Below the pieces are notes generated by a model that searched no databases, was not told where the DNA came from, and saw only the letters and a list, made by a program, of their open reading frames with translations. 64,000 nt of DNA from Caballeronia fortuita (GTDB taxonomy: Bacteria > Pseudomonadota > Gammaproteobacteria > Burkholderiales > Burkholderiaceae), in the NCBI RefSeq assembly GCF_001544835.2, contig NZ_FCNX02000023.1:38381-102380 (forward strand). Direction: 5' to 3'. Positions 43,130 to 59,077 of the stretch are shown here, in pieces (position 1 is the stretch's first letter; each line of letters opens with the position of its first letter). The translations under genes were made by a program, and so were the position numbers.

Positions 43130-44320
43130 TTACTCGATAATCTTCGCCACGACACCGGCGCCGACGGTACGGCCGCCTTCGCGGATTGCGAAGCGCAGAC
43201 CTTCTTCCATGGCGATCGGGGCGATCAGCTTGACCGTGATCGACACGTTGTCGCCCGGCATCACCATTTCCTTGTCCTTCGGCAGCTCGATCGAGCCCGT
43301 CACGTCCGTTGTACGGAAGTAGAACTGCGGACGGTAGTTGTTGAAGAACGGCGTGTGACGGCCGCCTTCGTCCTTGCTCAGCACGTACACTTCAGCCGTG
43401 AAGTGCGTGTGCGGCGTGATCGAACCCGGCTTGGCCAGAACCTGGCCGCGCTCCACGTCTTCACGCTTCGTGCCGCGCAGCAGGATACCGACGTTGTCGC
43501 CTGCCTGACCTTGGTCGAGCAGCTTGCGGAACATTTCCACGCCCGTGCAGGTCGTCTTCACCGTCGGCTTGATACCGACAATTTCGATTTCCTCGCCGAC
43601 CTTCACCACGCCGCGCTCGACGCGGCCCGTCACCACCGTGCCGCGGCCCGAGATCGAGAACACGTCTTCCACCGGCATCAGGAACGAACCGTCCACAGCG
43701 CGCTCCGGCGTCGGGATGTACGTGTCCAGCGCATCGGCCAGGTTCATGATCGCCACTTCGCCCAGCTCGCCCGTGTCGCCTTCCAGCGCCAGCTTTGCCG
43801 AACCCTTGATGATCGGGGTGTCGTCGCCCGGGAAGTCGTACTTCGAGAGAAGCTCGCGCACTTCCATTTCGACGAGCTCGAGCAGCTCGGCGTCGTCCAC
43901 CATGTCGCACTTGTTCAGGAACACGATGATGTACGGCACGCCAACCTGACGGGCCAGCAGGATGTGCTCACGCGTTTGCGGCATCGGGCCGTCAGCGGCC
44001 GAGCACACCAGGATCGCGCCGTCCATCTGCGCGGCGCCCGTGATCATGTTCTTCACATAGTCAGCGTGGCCCGGGCAGTCGACGTGTGCGTAGTGGCGGT
44101 TAGCCGTTTCGTACTCGACGTGCGCGGTGTTGATCGTGATACCACGTGCCTTTTCTTCCGGCGCCGCGTCGATCTGGTCGTACGCCTTGGCTTCGCCGCC
44201 GAACTTCTTGGTCAGCACCGTCGTGATCGCTGCCGTCAGCGTGGTCTTGCCGTGGTCAACGTGACCGATCGTGCCCACGTTCACGTGCGGCTTGGTCCGC
44301 TCGAATTTACCTTTTGCCAT
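43130..44320 (-). CDS. tuf: Elongation factor Tu, copy 1 (str operon)
   Basis: 396 residues. G1 is GHVDHGKT (19-26), switch I 'ARGITINTAHVEYE', G3 DCPGHAD and G4 NKCD. It delivers aminoacyl-tRNA to the ribosome. It lies 66 bp after fusA. Residue 71 is Glu (codon 44108-44110). It is nearly identical to the second tuf at 62274-63464, with three base differences by direct reading. Confidence 0.98.
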   Translation of the reverse strand: MAKGKFERTKPHVNVGTIGHVDHGKTTLTAAITTVLTKKFGGEAKAYDQIDAAPEEKARGITINTAHVEYETANRHYAHVDCPGHADYVKNMITGAAQMDGAILVCSAADGPMPQTREHILLARQVGVPYIIVFLNKCDMVDDAELLELVEMEVRELLSKYDFPGDDTPIIKGSAKLALEGDTGELGEVAIMNLADALDTYIPTPERAVDGSFLMPVEDVFSISGRGTVVTGRVERGVVKVGEEIEIVGIKPTVKTTCTGVEMFRKLLDQGQAGDNVGILLRGTKREDVERGQVLAKPGSITPHTHFTAEVYVLSKDEGGRHTPFFNNYRPQFYFRTTDVTGSIELPKDKEMVMPGDNVSITVKLIAPIAMEEGLRFAIREGGRTVGAGVVAKIIE

Positions 44321-44386
44321 GATTACCTTCGTTCAAAGTTTGGTTATCGGTTAAAGCTTGTGGCTTGCGCCGAATTACTTGCGGGC

Positions 44387-46489
<2,103 letters not shown>

Positions 46490-46608
46490 TTTGGATCCTT
46501 TTTCGGTCGACGCGCCGGCGGATTGCCGGCGGCGTCTTAACACAAACGGGCGAGGCGCCAAAACTAGCGCACCCGCCCTGATTTTCCGTTTGCCCGGTGA
46601 GCGGGAGC

Positions 46609-47079
46609 TTAGAAACGGAAGTGCGAGAATGCCTTGTTGGCTTCTGCCATGCGGTGAACTTCGTCGCGCTTCTTCATCGCGCCACCACGGCCTTCCGCCG
46701 CTTCCTGCAGTTCACCTGCGAGACGCAGGGCCATCGACTTTTCGCTGCGCTTCTTCGCGGCTTCACGCAACCAACGCATCGCCAATGCCATACGACGCGA
46801 GGGACGCACTTCGACCGGAACTTGATAGTTGGCACCACCAACGCGACGGCTCTTCACTTCGACCACCGGCTTCACGTTGTTGAGCGCAACCGTGAACACT
46901 TCCAGCGGGTCCTTGCCACCCTTGGTCTGGATCTGCTCAAAAGCGCCGTACACGATACGCTCGGCAACCGACTTCTTGCCGGAGAGCATCAGCACGTTCA
47001 TGAACTTGGCTACATCTACGTTACCGAACTTCGGATCCGGCAACACTTCCCGCTTGGGGACTTCGCGACGACGCGGCAT
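46609..47079 (-). CDS. rpsG: 30S ribosomal protein S7
   Basis: 156 residues: MPRRREVPKREVLPDPKFGN. It organises the 16S 3' domain and in E. coli represses the str operon. The 119-bp spacer to fusA holds two GC-rich hairpins (46509-46536 and 46548-46578). Confidence 0.98.
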   Translation of the reverse strand: MPRRREVPKREVLPDPKFGNVDVAKFMNVLMLSGKKSVAERIVYGAFEQIQTKGGKDPLEVFTVALNNVKPVVEVKSRRVGGANYQVPVEVRPSRRMALAMRWLREAAKKRSEKSMALRLAGELQEAAEGRGGAMKKRDEVHRMAEANKAFSHFRF

Positions 47080-47262
47080 GATTCTTCCTTTACCTTTTCA
47101 GTTGGAGCGACTTTCCCGCTCCGCGGTCACCAACTAACCCGATCCATCTATTCGACTAACCAGCTTGGCCGGGTGACCACTTACTCGACAGCACCGGCTA
47201 TTCCGGCACCACCGCCTAAAACCGCCTTGCGGCGACCTGATTTCTTGCAGCAGACCGGCGTT

Positions 47263-47643
47263 TTACTTGCCAGCCTTAGCGCGCTTCGCACCGTACTTCG
47301 AACGAGCTTGCTTACGGTCCTTGACGCCCTGGGTATCCAGCGAGCCGCGAACCATGTGGTAACGCACACCCGGCAAGTCCTTCACACGGCCGCCGCGAAT
47401 CAGCACGACCGAGTGCTCTTGCAGGTTGTGGCCTTCACCGCCGATGTACGAAATGACTTCGAAGCCGTTGGTCAGGCGAACCTTGGCGACCTTACGGAGT
47501 GCCGAGTTCGGCTTCTTCGGCGTCGTCGTGTACACGCGGGTGCACACGCCGCGACGCTGCGGGCAGTCCTGCAGGGCCGGCGACTTGCTCTTCGTCGTTT
47601 CCGACGTGCGGCCTTTGCGAACCAGTTGATTGATGGTTGGCAT
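47263..47643 (-). CDS. rpsL: 30S ribosomal protein S12
   Basis: 126 residues: [15 protein letters not shown]. The decoding-site residues K43 ('[11 protein letters not shown]') and K88 ('GRVKDLPG') are both Lys, so no classical streptomycin-resistance change is present. It is the first gene of the str operon, with a promoter upstream. Confidence 0.98.
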
Positions 47644-47791
47644 TGTCTAATCCTAAAAATGAACGAAATCCACGCAACATTTACGGGCAAAGCGCAATGA
47701 ATTGCGTGTTCAACAGTCTCGCCACTGAATTCCACGATTCGCGTCCGACGCTAGGCCAGATCCGAAGAAGAACCAAAAACGAGAACCAAGC

Positions 47792-47821
47792 ATGATATTC
47801 CGAAAATCGCAATCGGGTCAA
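47792..47821 (-). promoter_or_regulatory. Putative str-operon promoter upstream of rpsL
   Basis: Minus strand TTGACC (47816-47821) and TATCAT (47792-47797) are spaced by 18 bp. They lie ~150 bp before the rpsL ATG and just beyond the recQ stop. The leader between carries no supportable gene. Confidence 0.6.
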
Positions 47822-47861
47822 TACGTTGCATCGATTTCGACGCAATTTCCAGCGACGATCT

Positions 47862-49709
47862 TCAATCCGAACCGACGACGTCGAGCAGTTCGTCGCCGAA
47901 GCGCTCGAGTTTGCGCACGCCGATGCCGGGAATATGACGCAGATCGTCGACTGTGTCAGGGTCGCTCCGCGCGATCTCCGCGAGCGTGGCGTCGTGAAAG
48001 ATGACATACGCGGGCACGCCGTCGCTCTTCGCGGTTTCCGCGCGCCAGGCGCGCAAGCGTTCCCAGCGTGCTTTCTCGCGCGGCGACATGCCGGCGGTAG
48101 GATCGGCGCGCTCGCCCGTGCGGCTGGAGGACTGTCGCGCGCGCGTCGGCTTCACGTACTTGCGCAACGTGACGTGCTCTTCGCCCTTGAGCACGGGCTT
48201 GCTGGCGTCGGTCAGAACCAGTGCGCCGAAGCCGTCGTGATCGACAGCCAGATAGCCGAACGCGACCAGTTGACGGAACACTGCCCGCCATTCCGCCTCG
48301 GAAAGCGCGGCGCCGACGCCGAACGTCGAGATCTTCTCGTGTCCGCGTTGCAAAACCTTTTCGCTGCGCGTGCCACGCAAAATGTCGATCAGATGCCCGG
48401 CCCCGAAGTGAAATCCGCTCGCCCTCTGCGCCCGATACACACACGACAGCGCCATCTGCGCCTCGCGCATGGCGTCGAACGAGGCGGGCGGTTCGATGCA
48501 CGTATCGCAGTTGCCGCACGGCGTGCTCGTCTCGCCGAAGTACGCGAGCAGACGCACGCGGCGGCATGACGCGGCTTCGCAGAGCCCGAGCAGCGCATCG
48601 AGCTTGCCGGTCTGCACGCGCTTGTGGGCGTCGTCGGCGTCGGATTCGTCGATCATCTTGCGTTGCTGCACGACGTCGCCCAATCCGTAGGCCATCCACG
48701 CGTTCGCGGGCAAGCCGTCACGGCCCGCGCGCCCGGTTTCCTGATAGTAGCCCTCGACGCTCTTCGGCAAATCCAGGTGCGCTACGAAGCGCACGTCCGG
48801 CTTGTCGATGCCCATGCCGAATGCGATCGTCGCGCACATGACGATGCCTTCCTCGCGCTGGAACATCTCCTGATGCTTCTGCCGCGTCTCGAACTCCATG
48901 CCCGCGTGATAAGGCAGCGCGCGGACGCCCTGCCCTTTCAGCCAGTCCGCCGTTTCCTCGACTTTGCGGCGCGACAGACAGTAGACGACGCCCGCGTCGG
49001 TCGTGCCGTCCTTGTTCGTGTGCTCGGCGCGAATGAAGTCGAGCAATTGGGAGCGCGCATTGTCCTTTTCGACGATCCGATAGCGGATGTTCGGCCGGTC
49101 AAAGCTGGAAACGAAAATGCGCGCGTCGTCGAGTGCCAGACGATGGACGATCTCATCGCGCGTGATCGCGTCGGCGGTCGCGGTGAGCGCGATACGCGGC
49201 ACGTCCGGGAACCGCTCGTGCAGCACGGAAAGCTGGATGTACTCCGGGCGAAAATCGTGGCCCCATTGCGAGACGCAATGCGCTTCGTCGATCGCGAAGA
49301 GACCGACCGGCGCGCTGTCGAGCAAGTCGAGAAAGCGCGGCGTCATCAGGCGTTCCGGCGCGACGTACAGCAGGTCGATCTCGCCATTGCGCAGCGCACG
49401 CTCGGTCGCGGCGGCTTCGGCGCCGGAGAGCGTCGAATTGAGATACGCCGCGCGCACGCCAACTTCGGTCAACGCGGCCACCTGATCCTGCATCAACGCG
49501 ATGAGTGGCGACACGACGATTCCCGCGCCGAACCCCGACTCGCGCCGCACGAGTGACGGAATCTGATAACACAGCGACTTGCCGCCGCCTGTCGGCATCA
49601 GCACGAGCGAATCGCCACCGTTCGCGACGTGCTCGACGATCTCCGCCTGTTGTCCGCGAAACGCGGGATAGCCGAAGATTTCGTTGAGTATTTCGAGCGA
49701 CCGGGACAT
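47862..49709 (-). CDS. recQ: ATP-dependent DNA helicase RecQ
   Basis: A 615-residue 3'-5' helicase for recombination and repair. Walker A is 'MPTGGGKSLCYQIP' and the DEAH box 'AIDEAHCVSQWGHDFRPEY'. A Cys zinc-binding region ('CRRVRLLAYFGE...CGNCDTC') precedes a winged-helix RQC domain, and a C-terminal HRDC domain ends it ('IPGIGVRKLERFGDELLDV'). I use the ATG at 49709; a TTG two codons upstream has no better ribosome site. It sits between rpoC and rpsL, splitting the classical rpoBC-str arrangement. Confidence 0.96.
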   Translation of the reverse strand: MSRSLEILNEIFGYPAFRGQQAEIVEHVANGGDSLVLMPTGGGKSLCYQIPSLVRRESGFGAGIVVSPLIALMQDQVAALTEVGVRAAYLNSTLSGAEAAATERALRNGEIDLLYVAPERLMTPRFLDLLDSAPVGLFAIDEAHCVSQWGHDFRPEYIQLSVLHERFPDVPRIALTATADAITRDEIVHRLALDDARIFVSSFDRPNIRYRIVEKDNARSQLLDFIRAEHTNKDGTTDAGVVYCLSRRKVEETADWLKGQGVRALPYHAGMEFETRQKHQEMFQREEGIVMCATIAFGMGIDKPDVRFVAHLDLPKSVEGYYQETGRAGRDGLPANAWMAYGLGDVVQQRKMIDESDADDAHKRVQTGKLDALLGLCEAASCRRVRLLAYFGETSTPCGNCDTCIEPPASFDAMREAQMALSCVYRAQRASGFHFGAGHLIDILRGTRSEKVLQRGHEKISTFGVGAALSEAEWRAVFRQLVAFGYLAVDHDGFGALVLTDASKPVLKGEEHVTLRKYVKPTRARQSSSRTGERADPTAGMSPREKARWERLRAWRAETAKSDGVPAYVIFHDATLAEIARSDPDTVDDLRHIPGIGVRKLERFGDELLDVVGSD

Positions 49710-49818
49710 GGACAAGAGCGCGCACTGCGACGAGAGAGATAACGAATTCTACCAACGCATCCGCCTGTCAAAACGACGTTAGCCATTCGGACGATGGCGG
49801 CAGCGGCACGTGCAGACG

Positions 49819-49851
49819 AAAAAAAACCGCCCAGCCGAAGCTGAGCGGTTT
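49819..49851 (-). terminator. Terminator after rpoC
   Basis: On the minus strand AAACCGCTCAGC, loop TTCG, GCTGGGCGGTTT (one mismatch) is followed by TTTTT. This ends the rpl-rpoBC transcript 25 bp after rpoC. Confidence 0.9.
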
Positions 49852-49875
49852 GCGGGTGCTACGAGCGTAAGACGC

Positions 49876-52800
49876 TTACTCGTTGGTGTGCGGCTGTTGC
49901 TGCTCCGCTGCCGGGGTTTCCGGCGTACCAAAGTCGAAGGCTTCTTCGGCCGCGATCTGGTCGAAACGCTCGCGATCCGACGATTCCTTCGCCTTGCGCG
50001 CCTTGTGGAACGCGAGACCCGTACCGGCCGGAATCAGACGGCCGACGATCACGTTTTCCTTCAGGCCACGCAGATCGTCGCGCTTGCCCATGATCGCCGC
50101 TTCGGTCAGCACGCGCGTCGTTTCCTGGAACGATGCTGCCGAGATGAACGAGTCGGTCGACAGCGATGCCTTCGTGATACCGAGCAGCACGTTGTCGTAC
50201 GTCGCCGGACGCTTGTCTTCCGCGATCATCTTGTCGTTCTCGTCGAGCATGTCCGAACGCTCGACTTGTTCGCCAGGGATGAAACGCGTATCGCCGTTGT
50301 CGACGATCTGCACGCGGCGCAGCATCTGACGCACAATCACTTCGATGTGCTTGTCGTTGATCTTCACGCCCTGCAGACGGTACACGTCCTGCACTTCGTC
50401 CACGATGTAGCGCGACAACGCCTCGATACCCTGCAGGCGCAGGATGTCGTGCGGATCGGCAGGACCGTCGACGATCATTTCGCCCTTGTTGACGACCTGA
50501 CCATCGTGCACCAGAACCTGCTTTTCCTTCGCGATCAGGAACTCGTGCTGATTGCCTTCGAGGTCCGTGATGACGAGACGCTGCTTGCCCTTCGTGTCCT
50601 TACCGAACGACGTCGTGCCCGTGACTTCCGCCAGAATGCCGGCGTCCTTCGGCGAGCGCGCTTCGAACAGTTCGGCCACGCGCGGCAGACCGCCGGTAAT
50701 GTCGCGCGTCTTCTGCGCTTCAACCGGGATACGCGCCAGCACTTCACCGACCTGCACTTGCTGACCATCCTTCACGGTGATCAGTGCGCCGACCTGGAAG
50801 CCGATCTGCACCGAATGCTCGGTGTTCGGGATCTTCACTTCCTCGCCGTTGGCGTCGAGCAGTTTCACCTGCGGACGCACGCTCTTCGAAGCCTGCGAGC
50901 CGCGACGCTTCACGTCGATCACGACCAGGGTCGAAAGACCGGTCACGTCGTCGATCTGCTTCGCAACCGTCACGCCTTCCTCGACGTTCTCGAACTTCAC
51001 CGTACCGCCCCACTCGGTGATGATCGGACGCGTCAGCGGATCCCATTGCGCCAGTTGCGCGCCGGCCTTGATCGCAGCGCCGTCGAGTTGCAGCAGCGTC
51101 GCGCCGTACGGGATCTTGTGACGCTCACGCTCGCGACCGAAGTCGTCCGCGATGATCGCCTCGCCCGAACGCGAAATGACGACCTGCTCGCCCTTCGCGT
51201 TGGTGACGTAACGCATCGTGGCCGTGAAGCGCAGCGTACCGTTGCTCTTCGCTTCCACCGTCGAAGCCACCGCCGCGCGCGATGCCGCACCACCGATGTG
51301 GAACGTACGCATCGTCAGCTGCGTGCCCGGCTCACCGATCGACTGAGCAGCGATCACACCGACTGCCTCACCGACGTTCACGCGCGAACCGCGGCCCAGG
51401 TCGCGGCCGTAGCACGCGGCGCAGAGGCCATAACGCGTTTCGCACGTAAGCGGCGTGCGCACGCGCACTTCGTCGATGCCGAGGCGTTCGATCTCTTCGA
51501 CCGCGTCTTCATCGAGCAGATCGCCCGACGCGTACAGCGTTTCCTGCGTTTCCGGATTGACGACGTCCGCCACCGCGACGCGACCGAGGATACGGTCACG
51601 CAGCGCTTCGACAACTTCACCGCCTTCGACCAACGCCTTCATCGCCACGCCGTTCGACGTGCCGCAATCGTCTTCGACGACCACGAGATCCTGCGTCACG
51701 TCGACGAGACGACGCGTCAGGTAACCCGAGTTCGCGGTCTTCAGTGCCGTATCAGCCAGACCCTTACGTGCACCGTGGGTCGAGATGAAGTACTGCAACA
51801 CGTTCAGACCTTCGCGGAAGTTCGCGGTAATCGGCGTCTCGATAATCGAGCCGTCCGGCTTCGCCATCAGGCCGCGCATACCGGCGAGCTGACGAATCTG
51901 CACCGCGGAACCGCGCGCGCCCGAGTCGGCCATCATGTAGATGGAGTTGAACGACTCCTGCTTCGTCTCGTTGCCGTCACGATCCGTGACGGGTTCCGTC
52001 GCGAGCTGCTCCATCATCGCCTTGCCGACCGCTTCCGACGTCGCCGACCAGATATCGACCACGTTGTTGTAGCGCTCTTGCGCGGTGACGAGACCCGACA
52101 TGTACTGGCGGTCGTACTCCTTCACCTTCTTCGCGGCGTCGCCGACGATCGTCTCTTTCTGCGGCGGCACGAGCATGTCGTCCACGCAGATCGAGATGCC
52201 GGCGCGCGTCGCGAGACGGAAACCCATCTGCATCAACTGGTCGGCGAAGATCACCGTCTCGCGCAGACCGCACTTGCGGAACGCCGTGTTGATCAGGCGC
52301 GAGATTTCTTTCTTCTTCAGCGGCTTGTTCAGCACCGTGAAAGGCAGACCCGGCGGCAGAATCTCCGACAGGATCGAACGGCCGACGGTCGTCGCGTACA
52401 GCGAGATCTTCGGCACGAACTTCGGCGCGCCTTCGCTCGTGTCTTCGTTCGCCACCATTTCGGTGATACGCACGTTGACGCGCGAAGCCAGTTCGACTTC
52501 CTTGTTTTCGTACGCGCGGATCACTTCCGACACGCCCGTGAACGTCATGCCTTCGCCCTTGCCGTTGATCGCTTCACGCGACGCGTAGTAAAGGCCCAGC
52601 ACGATATCCTGCGACGGCACGATCGACGGATCGCCGTTGGCCGGGAACAAGACGTTGTTCGACGCCAGCATCAGCGTGCGCGCTTCCATCTGCGCTTCGA
52701 GCGACAGCGGCACGTGAACGGCCATCTGGTCACCGTCGAAGTCGGCGTTGAACGCCGCGCAGACGAGCGGGTGCAGCTGAATCGCCTTCCCTTCGATCAG

Positions 52801-54120
52801 CACCGGCTCGAACGCTTGAATGCCGAGACGGTGAAGCGTAGGCGCACGGTTCAGCATGACCGGATGTTCGCGAATGACTTCCTCGAGAATGTCCCACACC
52901 ACCGGCGTCTGGTTCTCGACTTCCTTCTTCGCGGCCTTGATGGTCGTAGCCACGCCCATCACTTCCAGCTTGTTGAAGATGAAAGGCTTGAACAGTTCGA
53001 GCGCCATCAGCTTCGGCAGACCGCACTGATGCAGCTTGAGCGTCGGGCCGACCACGATCACCGAACGGCCCGAGTAGTCGACGCGCTTACCGAGCAGGTT
53101 CTGACGGAAGCGGCCGCCCTTACCCTTGATCATGTCGGCGAGCGACTTCAGCGGACGCTTGTTCGCGCCGGTCATCGCCTTGCCGCGACGGCCGTTGTCG
53201 AGCAGCGAATCGACGGCTTCCTGCAGCATCCGCTTTTCGTTGCGGACGATGATTTCAGGCGCCTTCAGTTCGAGCAGACGCTTCAACCGGTTGTTACGGT
53301 TGATGACGCGGCGATACAGGTCGTTCAGGTCCGACGTCGCGAAACGGCCGCCGTCGAGCGGCACGAGCGGACGCAGTTCCGGCGGCAGCACCGGCAGCAC
53401 GTCGAGCACCATCCAGTCCGGCTTGATGCCCGAACGCTGGAAAGCCTCGAGCACTTTCAGGCGCTTCGCATACTTCTTGATCTTCGCTTCGGAACCGGTG
53501 TTCTTCAGTTCCGTGCGCAGCGTCTCGACCTGTTCGTCGATGTTGATCGCGCGCAGCAGCTCGCGCACGCCTTCCGCGCCCATTTCGGCACGGAATTCGT
53601 CACCGTACTCTTCGACCTTGTTGTAGTAATCCTCTTCCGTCATGATCTGCCGCGCTTTCAGCGGCGTCATGCCCGGATCGATCACCACGTATGCTTCGAA
53701 GTACAGCACGCGCTCGATGTCGCGCAGCGTCATGTCGAGCACCATGCCCAGACGCGACGGCAGCGACTTCAGGAACCAGATGTGCGCGACCGGCGACGCG
53801 AGCTCGATGTGACCCATCCGCTCGCGACGCACCTTCGCCAGCGTCACTTCGACGCCGCACTTTTCGCAGATCACGCCGCGATGCTTCAGGCGCTTGTACT
53901 TGCCGCAAAGGCATTCATAGTCCTTGATCGGACCAAAGATCTTCGCGCAGAACAGACCATCCCGCTCCGGCTTGAACGTGCGGTAGTTGATGGTCTCCGG
54001 CTTCTTCACTTCGCCAAACGACCAAGAACGAATCTTGTCGGGCGACGCGAGGCCGATCTTGATCGCATCAAAAACTTCTTCTTGTTGGACTTGCTTGAAT
54101 AGATCGAGCAGAGCTTTCAT
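49876..54120 (-). CDS. rpoC: RNA polymerase subunit beta'
   Basis: 1414 residues. The N-terminal zinc site is 'CLCGKYKRLKHRGVICEKCG'. The catalytic Mg motif is NADFDGDQM, with bridge-helix and trigger-loop regions downstream ('SIGEPGTQLTMRTFHIGG'). A second zinc cluster sits around 'CETRYGLCAACYGRD'. It starts 21 bp after rpoB. A long antisense open frame over the gene reflects codon bias and is not called. Confidence 0.99.
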   Translation of the reverse strand: MKALLDLFKQVQQEEVFDAIKIGLASPDKIRSWSFGEVKKPETINYRTFKPERDGLFCAKIFGPIKDYECLCGKYKRLKHRGVICEKCGVEVTLAKVRRERMGHIELASPVAHIWFLKSLPSRLGMVLDMTLRDIERVLYFEAYVVIDPGMTPLKARQIMTEEDYYNKVEEYGDEFRAEMGAEGVRELLRAINIDEQVETLRTELKNTGSEAKIKKYAKRLKVLEAFQRSGIKPDWMVLDVLPVLPPELRPLVPLDGGRFATSDLNDLYRRVINRNNRLKRLLELKAPEIIVRNEKRMLQEAVDSLLDNGRRGKAMTGANKRPLKSLADMIKGKGGRFRQNLLGKRVDYSGRSVIVVGPTLKLHQCGLPKLMALELFKPFIFNKLEVMGVATTIKAAKKEVENQTPVVWDILEEVIREHPVMLNRAPTLHRLGIQAFEPVLIEGKAIQLHPLVCAAFNADFDGDQMAVHVPLSLEAQMEARTLMLASNNVLFPANGDPSIVPSQDIVLGLYYASREAINGKGEGMTFTGVSEVIRAYENKEVELASRVNVRITEMVANEDTSEGAPKFVPKISLYATTVGRSILSEILPPGLPFTVLNKPLKKKEISRLINTAFRKCGLRETVIFADQLMQMGFRLATRAGISICVDDMLVPPQKETIVGDAAKKVKEYDRQYMSGLVTAQERYNNVVDIWSATSEAVGKAMMEQLATEPVTDRDGNETKQESFNSIYMMADSGARGSAVQIRQLAGMRGLMAKPDGSIIETPITANFREGLNVLQYFISTHGARKGLADTALKTANSGYLTRRLVDVTQDLVVVEDDCGTSNGVAMKALVEGGEVVEALRDRILGRVAVADVVNPETQETLYASGDLLDEDAVEEIERLGIDEVRVRTPLTCETRYGLCAACYGRDLGRGSRVNVGEAVGVIAAQSIGEPGTQLTMRTFHIGGAASRAAVASTVEAKSNGTLRFTATMRYVTNAKGEQVVISRSGEAIIADDFGRERERHKIPYGATLLQLDGAAIKAGAQLAQWDPLTRPIITEWGGTVKFENVEEGVTVAKQIDDVTGLSTLVVIDVKRRGSQASKSVRPQVKLLDANGEEVKIPNTEHSVQIGFQVGALITVKDGQQVQVGEVLARIPVEAQKTRDITGGLPRVAELFEARSPKDAGILAEVTGTTSFGKDTKGKQRLVITDLEGNQHEFLIAKEKQVLVHDGQVVNKGEMIVDGPADPHDILRLQGIEALSRYIVDEVQDVYRLQGVKINDKHIEVIVRQMLRRVQIVDNGDTRFIPGEQVERSDMLDENDKMIAEDKRPATYDNVLLGITKASLSTDSFISAASFQETTRVLTEAAIMGKRDDLRGLKENVIVGRLIPAGTGLAFHKARKAKESSDRERFDQIAAEEAFDFGTPETPAAEQQQPHTNE

Positions 54121-54141
54121 TGCTTTCTCTCCGTAGTCCGA

Positions 54142-58248
<4,107 letters not shown>

Positions 58249-58514
58249 ACGATCTCCGAATCACGGCGGGCGTTACCGAGGCGGGATACCTCGATGTCAC
58301 AGCCCGGTGTTCACCGACTGAGACCCGCGCGAATGTCCGGGGAGGACGCGCGAATCTAGAAGCTTGGTGGTTGGCCGCTACCAACCGCTGGCTGACGGCA
58401 GCGGATGCCTGTGTTTCCCGCTACCCGACCAAACTTGCCTTCTGCAGTCGCTTCAGAAGACAAAGAAAACAATCGGAATAATTTGCGGATCCGAGCGTTT
58501 TCTTTGGCTTCTAT

Positions 58515-58557
58515 GGGGACATTTATGCTTGCTGGCAAGCATGAAAACTGCGTCCCC
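58515..58557 (-). promoter_or_regulatory. Two-part stem-loop in the rplL-rpoB spacer (possible RNase III site)
   Basis: An outer GGGGAC/GTCCCC stem (58515-58520, 58552-58557) encloses a perfect 8-bp ATGCTTGC/GCAAGCAT hairpin (58525-58532, 58535-58542). E. coli has an RNase III processing site in this spacer. The equivalence is inferred from position and shape. Confidence 0.5.
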
Positions 58558-58565
58558 ACAAAGCA

Positions 58566-58598
58566 CAAAAAGGCCGGCGGTGAAAAACCGCCAGCCTT
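58566..58598 (-). terminator. Attenuator between rplL and rpoB
   Basis: Minus strand AAGGCTGGCGGT, loop TTTTC, ACCGCCGGCCTT (one mismatch) followed by TTTG. It starts about 19 bp after the rplL stop. In E. coli partial termination here lowers rpoBC relative to L7/L12, and this hairpin is well placed to do the same. The remainder of the 58249-58616 spacer shows no gene. Confidence 0.8.
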
Positions 58599-58616
58599 CG
58601 CGTAGCGCAATGAAAC

Positions 58617-58994
58617 TTACTTGATTTCAGCCTTCGCGCCAGCGTCTTCCAGCTTCTTCTTGGCTTCTTCAGCAGCAGCCTTGGGCACGGCTTCCTTGAT
58701 GGGCTTCGGCGCGCCGTCGACCAGGTCCTTCGCTTCCTTCAGGCCAAGACCCGTCAGTTCACGAACAGCCTTAATCACGGAAACCTTGTTCGCGCCTGCT
58801 TCGAGCAGGTTCACGGTGAACTCGGTCTGCTCTTCAGCAGCAGCAGCGGCGCCACCAGCACCCGCCGGGCCAGCGACTGCAACAGCAGCAGCCGACACGC
58901 CAAACTTCTCTTCGAACGCCTTGACCAGCTCGTTCAGTTCCAGAACGGACATCGAGCCAACGGCTTCGAGGATGTCTTCTTTTGCGATTGCCAT
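58617..58994 (-). CDS. rplL: 50S ribosomal protein L7/L12
   Basis: 125 residues: MAIAKEDILEAVGSMSVLEL, an Ala/Gly hinge (~38-52), and a C-terminal factor-binding domain 'GANKVSVIKAVRELTGLGLKEAKDLVD'-type core. The multicopy stalk protein. The start at 58994 is the family start; the 18-residue extension is rejected. Confidence 0.98.
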   Translation of the reverse strand: MAIAKEDILEAVGSMSVLELNELVKAFEEKFGVSAAAVAVAGPAGAGGAAAAAEEQTEFTVNLLEAGANKVSVIKAVRELTGLGLKEAKDLVDGAPKPIKEAVPKAAAEEAKKKLEDAGAKAEIK

Positions 58995-59077
58995 TTGAAA
59001 TACTCCTAATTTGAATTCGGATCGAGCTAGCGATCTAGCTTTGCCCAACTTAAGCGGCTAGCGCCCAAGCGCGAACG

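Noticed and set aside
49810..54102. 1430-residue open frame antisense to rpoC
   Set aside because: It lies fully opposite a certain gene; its product is His/Arg/Asp-rich shadow translation caused by GC third-position bias, with no recognisable domain.
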